Part shown: piece after piece, positions 43,578-53,199 of the stretch
Layout of the letters: every line of letters starts with the position of its first letter
How positions within the stretch are numbered: the stretch's first letter is position 1
Assembly: GCA_964400735.1 (NCBI GenBank)
Contig: CAYNVQ010000010.1
Location: 62,001 to 126,000 of the forward strand
Direction of reading: 5' to 3'
DNA length: 64,000 bases
Source of the DNA: CAYNVQ01 sp964400735
Lineage (GTDB): Bacteria; Acidobacteriota; Aminicenantia; Aminicenantales; Aminicenantaceae
Translations under genes and position numbers: made by a program
The notes under the pieces: model-generated
Database searches by the model: none
What the model saw: the letters and a program-made list of their open reading frames with translations, nothing else
What the model was told of the DNA's origin: nothing

Positions 43578-43817
43578 TAGAGATACGACGATTCGATTCT
43601 GCACTTCACTCTGATGTAGAGCCATGCAGCCCATCGCTGTTTCGGATATTTTTCCCGCCGCAGACAAGGATTGTAAAACAGAGGGATAACTGATAATATA
43701 GATTTTCAGCCAGAAAATAAAAATCCTGCAACTTTATTAATTGGAATGATGTTCCTTATAGAGATACGACAACACAAATCCCTATCTGTCTGGATTGGCA
43801 ACCCAAGGAGGTCTAAA

Positions 43818-46800
43818 TTGGGGAAGAAATTATTTACATTTGTCTTGATCATATGTCTATCCACCGGACTCACCCTTTGTGTCCTGGCCCAAGAACAGAC
43901 AGGATCGCTGAAAGGGAAGCTCACCGACACAGAAGGATTTCCCCTTCCTGGAGCCATCGTCTACATCAATTCTGACTCAATGCTGGATATCCAGACCTAC
44001 ATCACCTCGGACACCGGAATGGTTAATTTTCATGATCTGCCGCCGGGCACATACAGATTGACGGCTGAAATGCCGGGTTTTAAAACGGTCAATATCGAAA
44101 ACATCATCGTCCGGGTTGGAAACACCATCAGGTTCCACATAAAAATGGAAGTAACGACCATAGAAGAAGAGACGACGGTGAAACTCTCCGCGTCCATGGG
44201 AAATCCAGAATCCACAAAAGCCTCCTTCATCATAGAGGAGGATCTTCTGAAAAGGATCCCTCTACACAGAGATAGCCACCATATTATAGATCTTGCTCCA
44301 GGGATAATCCCTGAAGCCATATTTTTCCCAGAGACTTCGGTTATCCATGGGGCATCGGCAAGGGCTAACCTCTATCTGTTCGATAGCCTGAGCTTGAGCG
44401 ATCCGAAAGGAATGCATCTTATCACGAATATCAATTACGATCTCATCGAAGAGGTCGAGGTCGTCACAGCAGGACTTCCGACTCAAGTCTCCCCCGCAGA
44501 CGGGGGATACGTCAATATCGTCACGAAATCAGGAGGGAATGAACCTTCCGGAGAGCTGCAGGCTTACCACACGGGCGACAGCTTGACGAACACGCTCACC
44601 AAAGATGAAGATTCAGGGCTGAGCTTTACGTCCCCTCCTCCACTTGATGAAAGGCTCTGGGATTTTTCTCTCTCTTATGGCGGGCCGATTTTGAGGGACA
44701 AACTTTGGTTTTTCACCAGTGCTCGCCTCCTCTCGCAGTCCCGCACGACTTCCTTCATACCCTGGACAGATCCCCAGGGAAAAGAACATGATGCCTTCAA
44801 CTGGGATAACAGAGAACTGCTGGGATTCATTAAATTTACCAGTCAGTTTATCCCTTACCTAAAAGTCTCAGCTTCGTTCAATTACGTCAACCGTAACAGA
44901 CCATTTCATGAAAACATTCTCGGCTGGAACGTACCAGCCGACGCTACCCGGGACATGGACCATGAAGCGATTTATCAGGGAAATGCCATCCTGAATTATC
45001 TCATCAACCAGGACACTTTTGTCGACCTCAAGGCAGGCTTCTTTTCCGATGACTTTCCTCTCCTTCTTCAAGAAGACGTGAAGTCCAATCCGACCTATGT
45101 AGATGTGAGCACCGGCCACATTTGGGGAAGCGGTTTTTTGAATGAAGACCGCTTGAAGAAAAGATTTCAGGCGAGCGTTTTTTTAACCCGCTTCCAAAAC
45201 AATATTTTCGGGGCCAATCACGAGTTGAAAATCGGGGGCCAATATGAAAATTCTTCTCTGGAGTGGTCGACCTGGAAAGAAAATAATCTTACCGTCTATT
45301 ATAAAAACGGCAGTCCCTATTATTTCGGCTCTAACCCTTCCCCACTCTCAGGCGAATCGGTGGGGACCGGAAAAATTTCTTTTTTCATAACGAGTGGAGT
45401 GCAAGACAGATTCATCCCCAAGTTCGATATGCAGAGACTCAGCTTGATTTTCCAGGATACTGTGACTATTGCGCAGCGGGTCACCCTGAATTTAGGTCTC
45501 CGCTTCGACCGTAGCACTTCCTCGCAGTTGTCCTTGGTTAAGGATGTGAGCGGAAATCCTTTATCCCTTACTTTGGGAGAAACGCTGATCAAATCCCAGA
45601 TTGATCTCAATCCCTATGACCAGGTCCAGTCCTCGCCCTGGAAAAACATCCTAACCTGGAATGTCCTTTCCCCCCGGATTGGATTGATTTTCGACATTTT
45701 GGGAGATGGAAAAAGCCTGTTTAAAGCATCCTATTCCCGCTATACCGAACCGATGCTCCTAGAATATACCTCATCTATCAGCCCCTTCACTCCGACCCGA
45801 TCCCATAGTTTTTACTGGTATGACGAAAATTCGGATGAAGAAGTGGATGAGAATGACTCTTTTGCCCTTTATCCTGAAGATTATCGTCTTTATTTCGGTG
45901 AGTTATACAGAGGGAGAGTCGATCCCGACACCAAAGCTCCCCACACCGATGAATTTACCGTCGGTTTGAGTCAGGAAATTTTTTCTGATTTTTCTGTTAG
46001 CTTCACCTATATTCATAGAAACAAGAAAGACATTCTGGAAAGCGCCCTGTACAATCCTGACCTGGATCAGTACTGGTACACGGTTGAACAAGATACGGAA
46101 GACTGGTGGACCTCATTCGATACCATCGTTCCCGGCGCGGATGACACAAGAAACAAATCTGTCACCATATATTTTCCCTCGTCCGATGCCCCTCTCTTTG
46201 CCGAGCGATTCAGGAATGTTCCCGAACTCAGCCGGAAATACCGGGGATTTGAAATCGTGGTTAAAAAACGTATGTCTCACAACTGGCAGTTGAATGGCTC
46301 GGTGACTTTTAGTCGAACGACCGGCAATATCAACCAGGGCTATTTTGCCAGTTCCGGAGCTACAGCCGCTGCAGTCAGCCCCAACTATTTCGTGAACTTC
46401 GATACGGACGCCCGCTTGGACTTTGACCGGCCGCTCATCATCAAGCTTGCGGGAACCTATAGATTTCCCTATGAGTTTTATCTGAGTTTCCACTACATGC
46501 ACGTCAGCGGCACTCCATGGGCTAGAAGCGTCACTGTTTTCCCTCCTTCCCAGATGGAGGACGCAGGGAGCATGCCGGGGCTTCCGGTTTCGGTGCTCCT
46601 GGAAGAACCCGGAACAAGAAGGACCGAGACCGTTCGCAATCTCGACTTCCGGATCGAAAAAGAATTCATTCTGTCCCGTTCAAAGAGTTTGGGATTGTTT
46701 CTAGATATCTTCAACATCTTGGGTTCCCAATACCAAACAAAGGTGCAGAACGAAGGAGGATTCTGGTACCCTGGTGCCGAAAATTCAACAGAAGGTGACC

Positions 46801-46883
46801 GCATCGTCGACCCCAATTACGGGACAGTGATTGCCCTTTCCGGAGTGCGGACATTCAGGCTGGGATTGAGCTTGAAATTCTAA
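43818..46883 (+). CDS. Oar-like TonB-dependent outer-membrane receptor
   Basis: 1021 aa from a TTG at 43818, with AAGGAGGT six bases upstream; the longer in-frame ATG start at 43746 would add 24 residues and push the signal peptide inward. Signal peptide ~1-26. Next a carboxypeptidase-regulatory-like domain (GSLKGKLTDTEGFPLPGAIVYI, ~30-110), a plug (SFIIEEDLLKRIPLHRDSHHIIDLAPG, ~125-235) and a barrel ending in Phe (RLGLSLKF). No TonB box is obvious. Oar-like receptors import or secrete large ligands with TonB. It ends 4 bases into the convergent radical SAM gene. Confidence 0.92.
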   Translation: MGKKLFTFVLIICLSTGLTLCVLAQEQTGSLKGKLTDTEGFPLPGAIVYINSDSMLDIQTYITSDTGMVNFHDLPPGTYRLTAEMPGFKTVNIENIIVRVGNTIRFHIKMEVTTIEEETTVKLSASMGNPESTKASFIIEEDLLKRIPLHRDSHHIIDLAPGIIPEAIFFPETSVIHGASARANLYLFDSLSLSDPKGMHLITNINYDLIEEVEVVTAGLPTQVSPADGGYVNIVTKSGGNEPSGELQAYHTGDSLTNTLTKDEDSGLSFTSPPPLDERLWDFSLSYGGPILRDKLWFFTSARLLSQSRTTSFIPWTDPQGKEHDAFNWDNRELLGFIKFTSQFIPYLKVSASFNYVNRNRPFHENILGWNVPADATRDMDHEAIYQGNAILNYLINQDTFVDLKAGFFSDDFPLLLQEDVKSNPTYVDVSTGHIWGSGFLNEDRLKKRFQASVFLTRFQNNIFGANHELKIGGQYENSSLEWSTWKENNLTVYYKNGSPYYFGSNPSPLSGESVGTGKISFFITSGVQDRFIPKFDMQRLSLIFQDTVTIAQRVTLNLGLRFDRSTSSQLSLVKDVSGNPLSLTLGETLIKSQIDLNPYDQVQSSPWKNILTWNVLSPRIGLIFDILGDGKSLFKASYSRYTEPMLLEYTSSISPFTPTRSHSFYWYDENSDEEVDENDSFALYPEDYRLYFGELYRGRVDPDTKAPHTDEFTVGLSQEIFSDFSVSFTYIHRNKKDILESALYNPDLDQYWYTVEQDTEDWWTSFDTIVPGADDTRNKSVTIYFPSSDAPLFAERFRNVPELSRKYRGFEIVVKKRMSHNWQLNGSVTFSRTTGNINQGYFASSGATAAAVSPNYFVNFDTDARLDFDRPLIIKLAGTYRFPYEFYLSFHYMHVSGTPWARSVTVFPPSQMEDAGSMPGLPVSVLLEEPGTRRTETVRNLDFRIEKEFILSRSKSLGLFLDIFNILGSQYQTKVQNEGGFWYPGAENSTEGDRIVDPNYGTVIALSGVRTFRLGLSLKF

Positions 46884-48220
46884 GGATTCGCCAGGCTTTT
46901 TAAATTCATGAGATCCTCATGTGAAATATCCCCCCACAGATAAGAAAAAACCAGTTTGTTATGGAGAAGCGGATCGGCATTCCGGTCCATACGCCCGGCG
47001 GCGACCAGTTCTTCCCACTCTGGCGTCCCTGGAATCGGAGAAAAATACGCCAGGCGCGGCTGAGCGCCCAGCTGGCGAACTTGGAGAATGCTTCTCTCGA
47101 CCCCTGAAAGTTTCTGGCCGGGAAGACCCACTATCAGGTAAACGTTTATTTCATCTCTATCGAAACCAGCTCCTTCCAAATGTCCTAACGCTTTGTCCAA
47201 GCCATCAGATGTAACCTTGGGACAGGATCTCTCGATCAGGTCCTCGTCAAAGCTTTCCTGGCTTAAATAAAGGGAACGGAAACCTGCCAACCTGAGGAAT
47301 TTCGCCAATTCCCGGTCGATCTCATTCACATGAAGACCATTAGGTGTATGAAAGTCCACCGGCAAATTTTTATCGATGACCCATTTCAAGATTGGCTGAA
47401 TGTGTTTTTTTCTGCGGATGAGGAGGGCATCATCATAGAAGGAAATGTTTTTCGGCCGATACTGCTCCCAGGTCTTTTCCAGATCTTTTATTACAGAATC
47501 AACAGACCGTTGCTCAAACCGGGGATAAATCAAAGGACTGGCACAAAAAGAACAGTTTAAAGGGCAGCCCCGTGAGGTAAGAAGAGGAAGGGAATTCCTG
47601 TCTCTCAGAAGATCGAAAGCAGGGGAAGGAAGTTCGTCGAGCGAAGCAAAGCGAAGAGATGGACAGGTTCCATCGCCCAGAACTTCGTTGACCATATCGA
47701 ACAATATCCTCTCGCCAGCCCCCTGACAAATGAAATCCACCCCTGTTTCGCTCAAAGCGTGCTGAGGCATCAACGTGGGATAGACTCCTCCTAGGATGAG
47801 GGGTACAGTCCCCCATTTCTTTCGAAGCAGTTCCACGACAGTCTGAATCCCCGGATACCAATAAGTCATAGTGCATGTGAGCAGTATGATATCGGGCCGC
47901 GGAATTCGATCGAGTTCAAAACTGAAGAGAGGCAACGGAATGCCGTAGCGCGAATATTTTCTCGGAATTTCCTCTAAAACACGTGGTTTTTTCACTTCCT
48001 CCTTGAGAAAATGACCCCGTCCATCCGATTTAGACCCGGATTTTCTATCCAGAAGGGGATTATATCGGTCCAAACAGTCGATAAAATACAACGATAAATC
48101 GGTGTATTCTCTCAAGAGAGCAGCCACGTAAAGAAGGCCTAGCGGTTTCAGCCAAAAGTCATAGGCCGTGAAATCATAGATCCAGGGATTGATGAGGAGG
48201 ACATTTTTTTTGAAGGACAT
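46880..48220 (-). CDS. B12-binding-domain radical SAM protein
   Basis: 446 aa. N-terminal B12-binding-like Rossmann domain (INPWIYDFTAYDFWLKPLGLLYVAALL, IILLTCTMTYWYPGI, LILGGVYPTLMPQHAL), then radical SAM core with CPLNCSFCAS (CxxxCxxC for the 4Fe-4S cluster, ~215) and SFYDDALL, GLPGQ. Such proteins methylate or rearrange unactivated carbons. The N-terminal domain lacks the exact cobalamin-binding DxHxxG motif, so cobalamin use is unsure. The stop overlaps the TonB receptor stop by 3-4 bases (convergent). Confidence 0.88.
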   Translation of the reverse strand: MSFKKNVLLINPWIYDFTAYDFWLKPLGLLYVAALLREYTDLSLYFIDCLDRYNPLLDRKSGSKSDGRGHFLKEEVKKPRVLEEIPRKYSRYGIPLPLFSFELDRIPRPDIILLTCTMTYWYPGIQTVVELLRKKWGTVPLILGGVYPTLMPQHALSETGVDFICQGAGERILFDMVNEVLGDGTCPSLRFASLDELPSPAFDLLRDRNSLPLLTSRGCPLNCSFCASPLIYPRFEQRSVDSVIKDLEKTWEQYRPKNISFYDDALLIRRKKHIQPILKWVIDKNLPVDFHTPNGLHVNEIDRELAKFLRLAGFRSLYLSQESFDEDLIERSCPKVTSDGLDKALGHLEGAGFDRDEINVYLIVGLPGQKLSGVERSILQVRQLGAQPRLAYFSPIPGTPEWEELVAAGRMDRNADPLLHNKLVFSYLWGDISHEDLMNLKSLANP

Positions 48221-48271
48221 AAAATCGTTTTTTACTGCACAAAAGGTGAGATTTCGTTGTCTAGTTTATCC

Positions 48272-48361
48272 TGGTGCGGAAGGTGGGACTCGAACCCACA
48301 CGGCCGTTTAAGGACCATAAACTCCTGAGGCTTACGCGTCTACCAATTCCGCCACTTCCGC
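48272..48361 (-). tRNA. tRNA-Leu (anticodon CAG), CCA encoded
   Basis: Read on the minus strand: acceptor GCGGAAG/CTTCCGC, D arm with GGTAGACGC, anticodon stem TAAGC/GTTTA around CTCAGGA (anticodon CAG), a long variable arm as in tRNA-Leu, T arm GTGGG TTCGAGT CCCAC, and discriminator A followed by genomic CCA. All stems pair. Confidence 0.96.
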
Positions 48362-48433
48362 ACTGCTGCTCTGCTTCACAAGTGGCTATTATAATCCTAT
48401 ACAATTCTTGAGTAAAGCCTTATGTAATGGCGC

Positions 48434-48707
48434 AAGCATTTCTAGAATCACATTGACATGTTAGACTAAAGTGGAACAGAGCACTAGGAAGGGATTGAGC
48501 CGCAGCGGAGGATTCCGGCCCAACCTAGTCCGGCCTTCCATCACCGACCATCTTGGGTAACGTTAAGGGCACGTTCCATTCAAGGATGCTCTATAATTTA
48601 TCTCAGTAAAAAAGCCACTTCTGGAACATAGGGTGTCCCCAAATGGGACGTCCCCGGATTTTCGTAATTGCCGATAAGAACAGGAGGGAATGGCGTATAA
48701 AATCCGA
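48434..48707. repeat. Composite dispersed repeat with REPIN-like unit
   Basis: Order: degenerate MITE-like end (from 48434), CTAGGAAGGGATTGAGCC (from 48483, as at 33411 and 36779), an inverted-repeat unit (arms 48566-48592 and 48630-48655; spacer ATAATTTATCTCAGT...AAAGCCACTTCT as at 33521-33551), then GAGGGAATGGCGTATAAAAT (48684-48707, 24 bases identical to 40887-40910). Confidence 0.75.
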
Positions 48708-48790
48708 CTGGAGAGAAGGCACTCCCTAATGCCCAGAACCTAAGTTCTCGGTTTTGGGAATTCTTCCACATAAAGGCACCTAGATACCGC

Positions 48791-48819
48791 TTGACAAATG
48801 GCACGCCAATTCCTATTTT
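48791..48819 (+). promoter_or_regulatory. Candidate sigma-70 promoter for the aeRF1-like gene
   Basis: TTGACA (48791-48796), 17 bases, TATTTT (48814-48819), about 90 bases before the ATG at 48908. A TATAAT at 48892-48897 is closer but has no -35 partner. Confidence 0.5.
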
Positions 48820-48907
48820 ATGAGTGCGTGATTCACTCTTTCCATCCTCATCTTCTCTTTAAAAATTCTCATGCATCCAATCTCTAAAATTTATAATAGG
48901 AGGCCAT

Positions 48908-50053
48908 ATGAAATTAATCAGCCGGGAACAAATCGCCAACCTGGCCCAATTCAAAAGTGATCGATATCTCACGACATCCTTCTACCTGGATACCGATAAG
49001 AGTCATTGGACAAAAAAGCAAATCATGCTTTCGCTAAAAAACCTGCTTTCTCAGCACAAAGTGAACGTAGAAGAAGCGAATCTCGGCAAGGGAAAAAAGG
49101 AATCCCTCAAAAAAGACCAGGAAAAAATCCATCGATTTTGCAGAGTCAACCTCAACTCCCATAATCAGGCGGGACTGGCGATATTTTCCTGCAGCAGTGA
49201 AAATTTTTGGGAAGTTTTCGACCTTCCAAATTCTCCATTGAACAGGGTCGTCATCGACCAGGATCCCTATGTCCGGCCTCTATCGGCCATACTTAACGAA
49301 CACCGCCGAATATGTCTCCTTACTCTCGATCGGAAAGAGGCCAAGTGGTATGACCTGTTCATGGGAGAGATCTCCCTTTTGAAACATATAACAGGAGATG
49401 TTCCCAGCAAAGTCCGAGAAGGCGGATGGGAAGGATACGAATCCAAGCGCATCGAAAGGCATATCGCCACCCATCTTCATGACTTTTTCAAGGAGATCGC
49501 CCAGATAACCTTCGATCTCTTCAAAAAAAACAATTTCGACTGGCTTTTTCTCGGCTGCAAAGAGGAATACTGCACAGAATTCGAGCCGCTGCTCCATCCA
49601 TACGTTAAGGGAAGACTTAAAGAATATCTCAAGGCTAGCCCTGCCGATTCGCCAAGCAAAATTTTGCTAGAGGCCTCCTCATTGAAAAAAAGGTTGAAAA
49701 ATCAGGAAGAAACCAAGCTTCTGGATCGTTTTCTCTCAGAACTCGAAAAAGGTGGACTGGCCACTTCAGGATTGAAAAACACCCTCAGAAGCTTGAACCG
49801 GGGAGAAGTCCAGACGCTTTTGATCACCCGGCATCTTTCCAAGCCAGGCAGGTCCTGCCCAAAATGCGGCTTCTTGTTTGTGGACGAGATCAAATGTCCG
49901 AGTTGCCAGAGGAAAACAGAAGCCCTGTTGGACGTTATAGACGAGGCGGTAGAATCGGCCCTGGTGAAAAAAAGCCAGGTCGTACACATCGATCCGCCAT
50001 CCAAACTCTCCCGGTACGGAGGTATCGGAGCTCTACTCAGGTACAAGGCCTGA
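48908..50053 (+). CDS. Bacterial aeRF1/VLRF1-type release-factor-like protein
   Basis: 381 aa; ATG after AGGAGG. Middle domain (~120-240: RRICLLTLDRKEAKWYDLFMGEISLL, HIATHLHDFFKEIAQITFDLFKKNNFDWLFLGC) matches the eRF1-domain-2/3-like bacterial aeRF1 (baeRF/VLRF1) family, which includes peptidyl-tRNA hydrolases acting on stalled ribosomes. The C-terminus has a zinc ribbon (CPKCGFLFVDEIKCPSC, ~327-343). The catalytic loop (GGQ or its VLRF1 equivalent) is not clear to me by eye. It sits next to a tRNA-Leu gene on the opposite strand. Confidence is in family, not in reaction. Confidence 0.75.
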   Translation: MKLISREQIANLAQFKSDRYLTTSFYLDTDKSHWTKKQIMLSLKNLLSQHKVNVEEANLGKGKKESLKKDQEKIHRFCRVNLNSHNQAGLAIFSCSSENFWEVFDLPNSPLNRVVIDQDPYVRPLSAILNEHRRICLLTLDRKEAKWYDLFMGEISLLKHITGDVPSKVREGGWEGYESKRIERHIATHLHDFFKEIAQITFDLFKKNNFDWLFLGCKEEYCTEFEPLLHPYVKGRLKEYLKASPADSPSKILLEASSLKKRLKNQEETKLLDRFLSELEKGGLATSGLKNTLRSLNRGEVQTLLITRHLSKPGRSCPKCGFLFVDEIKCPSCQRKTEALLDVIDEAVESALVKKSQVVHIDPPSKLSRYGGIGALLRYKA

Positions 50054-50080
50054 CCACATAAAAGAAATCAGCTTTTCATT

Positions 50081-50118
50081 GCCTGAGAAGACCAATCCGG
50101 ATTATTTCAGGCTTTTTT
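50081..50118 (+). terminator. Candidate terminator between convergent genes
   Basis: GCCTGA (50081-50086) pairs with TCAGGC (50107-50112) across a 20-base loop that itself contains the palindrome AATCCGGATT, followed by TTTTTTC. It overlaps the RND stop. Confidence 0.4.
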
Positions 50119-53100
50119 CTCCTTGAACGAGACACGGTCGAACAAGCTGTAGATGATCGGGATAACAAACAGGGTGAGCAGAGTTGTGGCAATCAGCCCT
50201 CCTACCACAGCTATGGCCATAGGAGCCCTCATCTCCGATCCTTGAGAGGTACTTATGGCCATAGGCAACATGCCTAAAATCGTAGTGAGAGCCGTGATCA
50301 AAACCGGCCGCAGCCGCACACTGCAGCCTTGAAGGATGGCTTCTTTTTTATCCACTCCCCTCCGTTTCAACTGGTTGATGTAATCCACCATCACAATACC
50401 GTTGTTGACGGCGATACCGCCCAGGATGATAAACCCTATGAGCACGGGAAGGCTGATAGGCTTTCCGGAGACCAAAAGAGCGACGATAACGCCTATAAGG
50501 CCTAAGGGAATGGTGAACATGATGACAAAGGGATGCTTGAATGATTCGAACTGGGAAGCCATGATCATGTACACCAGAAGCGTAGCCAGGGCAAAGGCAA
50601 AAGCCATTATCTTGAAAGCTTCCTGCATATCTTCATACTGACCGCCGAATTCGATAAAATATCCCGGCGGCAAACCCTGCTCCAGTCCTCCGAGCCTCTG
50701 CTGTATATCTCTGACCACACTCCCCAAATCCCTTCCCGCAATATTGGCCAGGACCGTTACCACTCGCGCCTGGTTTTCCCTATCGATTTGGATAGGCCCC
50801 TCTCCTTTCGAAATGGAGGCTACCTGTTCCAAAAGAATCATCTGGTTCGTCGCGGTCATGATCGGAAGGCTTTTAATATCGGACAGATCGTCGCGCGACT
50901 GTTCTTTGAAGCGTACTCGAATGTCTACCTCTTCATTGCCCTCTCTGTAACGGGTGGCGACCTTTCCTAGAGAAGCCGTCTGCACGGTGTTGGCGATCTG
51001 GCTCACCATCAAGCCCATCCGAGATGCCTTCTCCCTGTTGATCTCGATATGGTATTCGGGCTTGCCCTCGGCAAAGGTATGGGTGACATCCCGCAAACCT
51101 TCCACATCCTCGATTCTGGAGACGATGTTATCCGCAATACTTTTCAGCCGGTAAAGATCCTTTCCGAATACCTTGATCTCCACGGGTGCAGTTGATCCTC
51201 CCATCATCATCTGGCTCATGTCCAGGGCTTCGAACTTCACTCCTCTCAATTGAGGCAATTTTCTCCGGATTCTTTCCAGGACCTCCTGATCGGAAGCTTT
51301 TCTTTCGGTCTGTGGGATCAACCCTACCCAGAGTATGCCTTCATGCGACCCGGCATTGGAAAATCCACCGGCAAGATCGGAAGGATCTTCTTCAGCGGCC
51401 GATCCGATCTGGGCTGAAATAGTTTTTATTTCCGGCTCCTTAGCCATAACTCCCTCGACCAGATTAGCAATTCGGTCGGTCTCTTCAAGGGAAGTCCCCA
51501 CAGGCATTTTAACCTTGAGGATAAGCATATCCCGGTCCGAAGCCGGCATGAATTCAGTTCCCAAAAAAGGAACGAGGGCAAAGGACAGGATGAACAACCC
51601 TAACACTCCCACCAGGACCAACCCCCTGCGTTTCAGGACCTTATGCAAAATGGACCGGTAAAAATTCCGTGCCTTTTCAAACTGGATTTTTGTCCCCATC
51701 TCTCCCGTGGCCTTCTTCTTGTATTCCGCTTTGAAGATAAGGGATGCGACCATCGGAACGATGGTCAGGGCTACGAACAACGACGCCAAAAGGGCAAAGG
51801 CGATGGATAAGGCCAATCCCTGGGTTAGTTTTCCCGTAATACCCCGGGCAAAAACCATGGGAAAAAATACGGCAATGGTAGTCAGGGTAGAGGCGGTAAT
51901 GGCCATTCCCATTTCCGAAGCTCCCCTTTTGGAGGCCTCGTTGCGGCCTTTACCTTCTTCCATATGTCGAAAAATATTCTCGATAACGACGATGGCGTTA
52001 TCCACCAGCATTCCTATGCCCAAAGCCAATCCACCTAAGGTCAGGAGATTAATGGTGTAACCGGCAAGATAAAGGGCGATGAAGGTAGTGATCACAGAAA
52101 GAGGGATGGCTAGAGCAATGGTCAATGTGGGACGCCAGTTGCGCAGGAAGACAAACAGAAAAAATATGGCTAAAATACCGCCCACTAGGGCATTGTTGCC
52201 CGTTCTCCTGATAACCTGCTGGATCATATCGGCCTGGTCCATAAAGGGCCAAAACTTCACATCTGGCGGAAGTGTCTGCTGTATTCTTGCCAATTCCTCC
52301 TTGACGGCTTCGGCCGTGATGACCGTGTTCGCACCCGATCGTTTGCTTATGGTATAGATGACACCTCTTTCTCTCTGTATTCGGGATTCAAAACGGGTCT
52401 CCTTCAATCCGTCCCGAACCTCAGCCACATCATTCAAGTACACCGGCTGGCCGGTTTGCGTCGTGCCGATTATAGTGTTGCGGATATCCTCCACATCCTT
52501 GAATTCACCCAGAGTCCTGATTAGATATTCGGAATAGCGCTCCACCACATGACCGGCGGGAAGGTTCACGTTCTCCATCCTCAGTGCGAGAAGGATCTGA
52601 TCCAGGGAAAGATTCATGGACTCAAGGGCCGCTTTATCGACATTGACCAAGATTTCTCTTACTTCCGTAGAAAACACCTGGACAGACGCTACTCCATCGA
52701 TGCGTTCCAACCGGGGAGCTACCTCATCCTCGATGATTTCTTTGAGCTCGACCGTTGGCCTGTCCGCCGTGATTCCTCCAAAAAGAATCGGGAACTGGGC
52801 AAAATTGAATTTCACCACCAATGGATCTGTGGCTTCCTCCGGAAGATAGCTCCGGTAGAGTCCTATCTGGTCCCTGACGTCCTGGGCAGCAAAGTCCAGG
52901 TTGGTTCCCCATTCGAATTCCACCATGATGACCGAGGCCCCCTCTATGGTCAATGAATTAACCTTTTTCACCCGGCTTACCGAGTTGATGACCTGCTCCA
53001 GGGGCCTGGTAATGGTGTTTTCGATATCCTCGGATGAAGCCCCTCTGTAGGTTGTGATGACCGAGACGGTCGGGAACTCGAGATCGGGGAAAAAATCCAG

Positions 53101-53199
53101 TCCGAGCCGGGAAAAAGCGATCGCTCCAAAAACAACCAAAATCATGGCCAGCATGGCCGTCGTGACTTTTCTATTAACCGAAAATTCTGGTATTTTCAT
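50107..53199 (-). CDS. RND efflux transporter permease (HAE-1/AcrB-like)
   Basis: 1030 aa with twelve transmembrane helices in the usual 1+5+1+5 layout and two large periplasmic loops. Helix 4 carries LVDNAIVVIENI: one of the two proton-relay aspartates of AcrB is Asn here. Helix 10 has AVNNGIVMVDYI, where AcrB has Lys, also Asn. This variation occurs in other HAE-type subfamilies, so transport may still be proton-driven. It exports hydrophobic or amphiphilic compounds from the periplasm or inner membrane through MFP and TolC partners encoded just upstream; the adaptor gene overlaps by 4 bases. Confidence 0.94.
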   Translation of the reverse strand: MKIPEFSVNRKVTTAMLAMILVVFGAIAFSRLGLDFFPDLEFPTVSVITTYRGASSEDIENTITRPLEQVINSVSRVKKVNSLTIEGASVIMVEFEWGTNLDFAAQDVRDQIGLYRSYLPEEATDPLVVKFNFAQFPILFGGITADRPTVELKEIIEDEVAPRLERIDGVASVQVFSTEVREILVNVDKAALESMNLSLDQILLALRMENVNLPAGHVVERYSEYLIRTLGEFKDVEDIRNTIIGTTQTGQPVYLNDVAEVRDGLKETRFESRIQRERGVIYTISKRSGANTVITAEAVKEELARIQQTLPPDVKFWPFMDQADMIQQVIRRTGNNALVGGILAIFFLFVFLRNWRPTLTIALAIPLSVITTFIALYLAGYTINLLTLGGLALGIGMLVDNAIVVIENIFRHMEEGKGRNEASKRGASEMGMAITASTLTTIAVFFPMVFARGITGKLTQGLALSIAFALLASLFVALTIVPMVASLIFKAEYKKKATGEMGTKIQFEKARNFYRSILHKVLKRRGLVLVGVLGLFILSFALVPFLGTEFMPASDRDMLILKVKMPVGTSLEETDRIANLVEGVMAKEPEIKTISAQIGSAAEEDPSDLAGGFSNAGSHEGILWVGLIPQTERKASDQEVLERIRRKLPQLRGVKFEALDMSQMMMGGSTAPVEIKVFGKDLYRLKSIADNIVSRIEDVEGLRDVTHTFAEGKPEYHIEINREKASRMGLMVSQIANTVQTASLGKVATRYREGNEEVDIRVRFKEQSRDDLSDIKSLPIMTATNQMILLEQVASISKGEGPIQIDRENQARVVTVLANIAGRDLGSVVRDIQQRLGGLEQGLPPGYFIEFGGQYEDMQEAFKIMAFAFALATLLVYMIMASQFESFKHPFVIMFTIPLGLIGVIVALLVSGKPISLPVLIGFIILGGIAVNNGIVMVDYINQLKRRGVDKKEAILQGCSVRLRPVLITALTTILGMLPMAISTSQGSEMRAPMAIAVVGGLIATTLLTLFVIPIIYSLFDRVSFKEKKA

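Noticed and set aside
48799..48815. A sigma-54-like TGGCACG with a TTCC at -12
   Set aside because: The -12 element needs TTGC; a sigma-70 pair overlaps it and fits better.
48892..48897. TATAAT just before the aeRF1-like gene
   Set aside because: There is no -35 box at the right distance, and the ribosome-binding site would fall outside the transcript.
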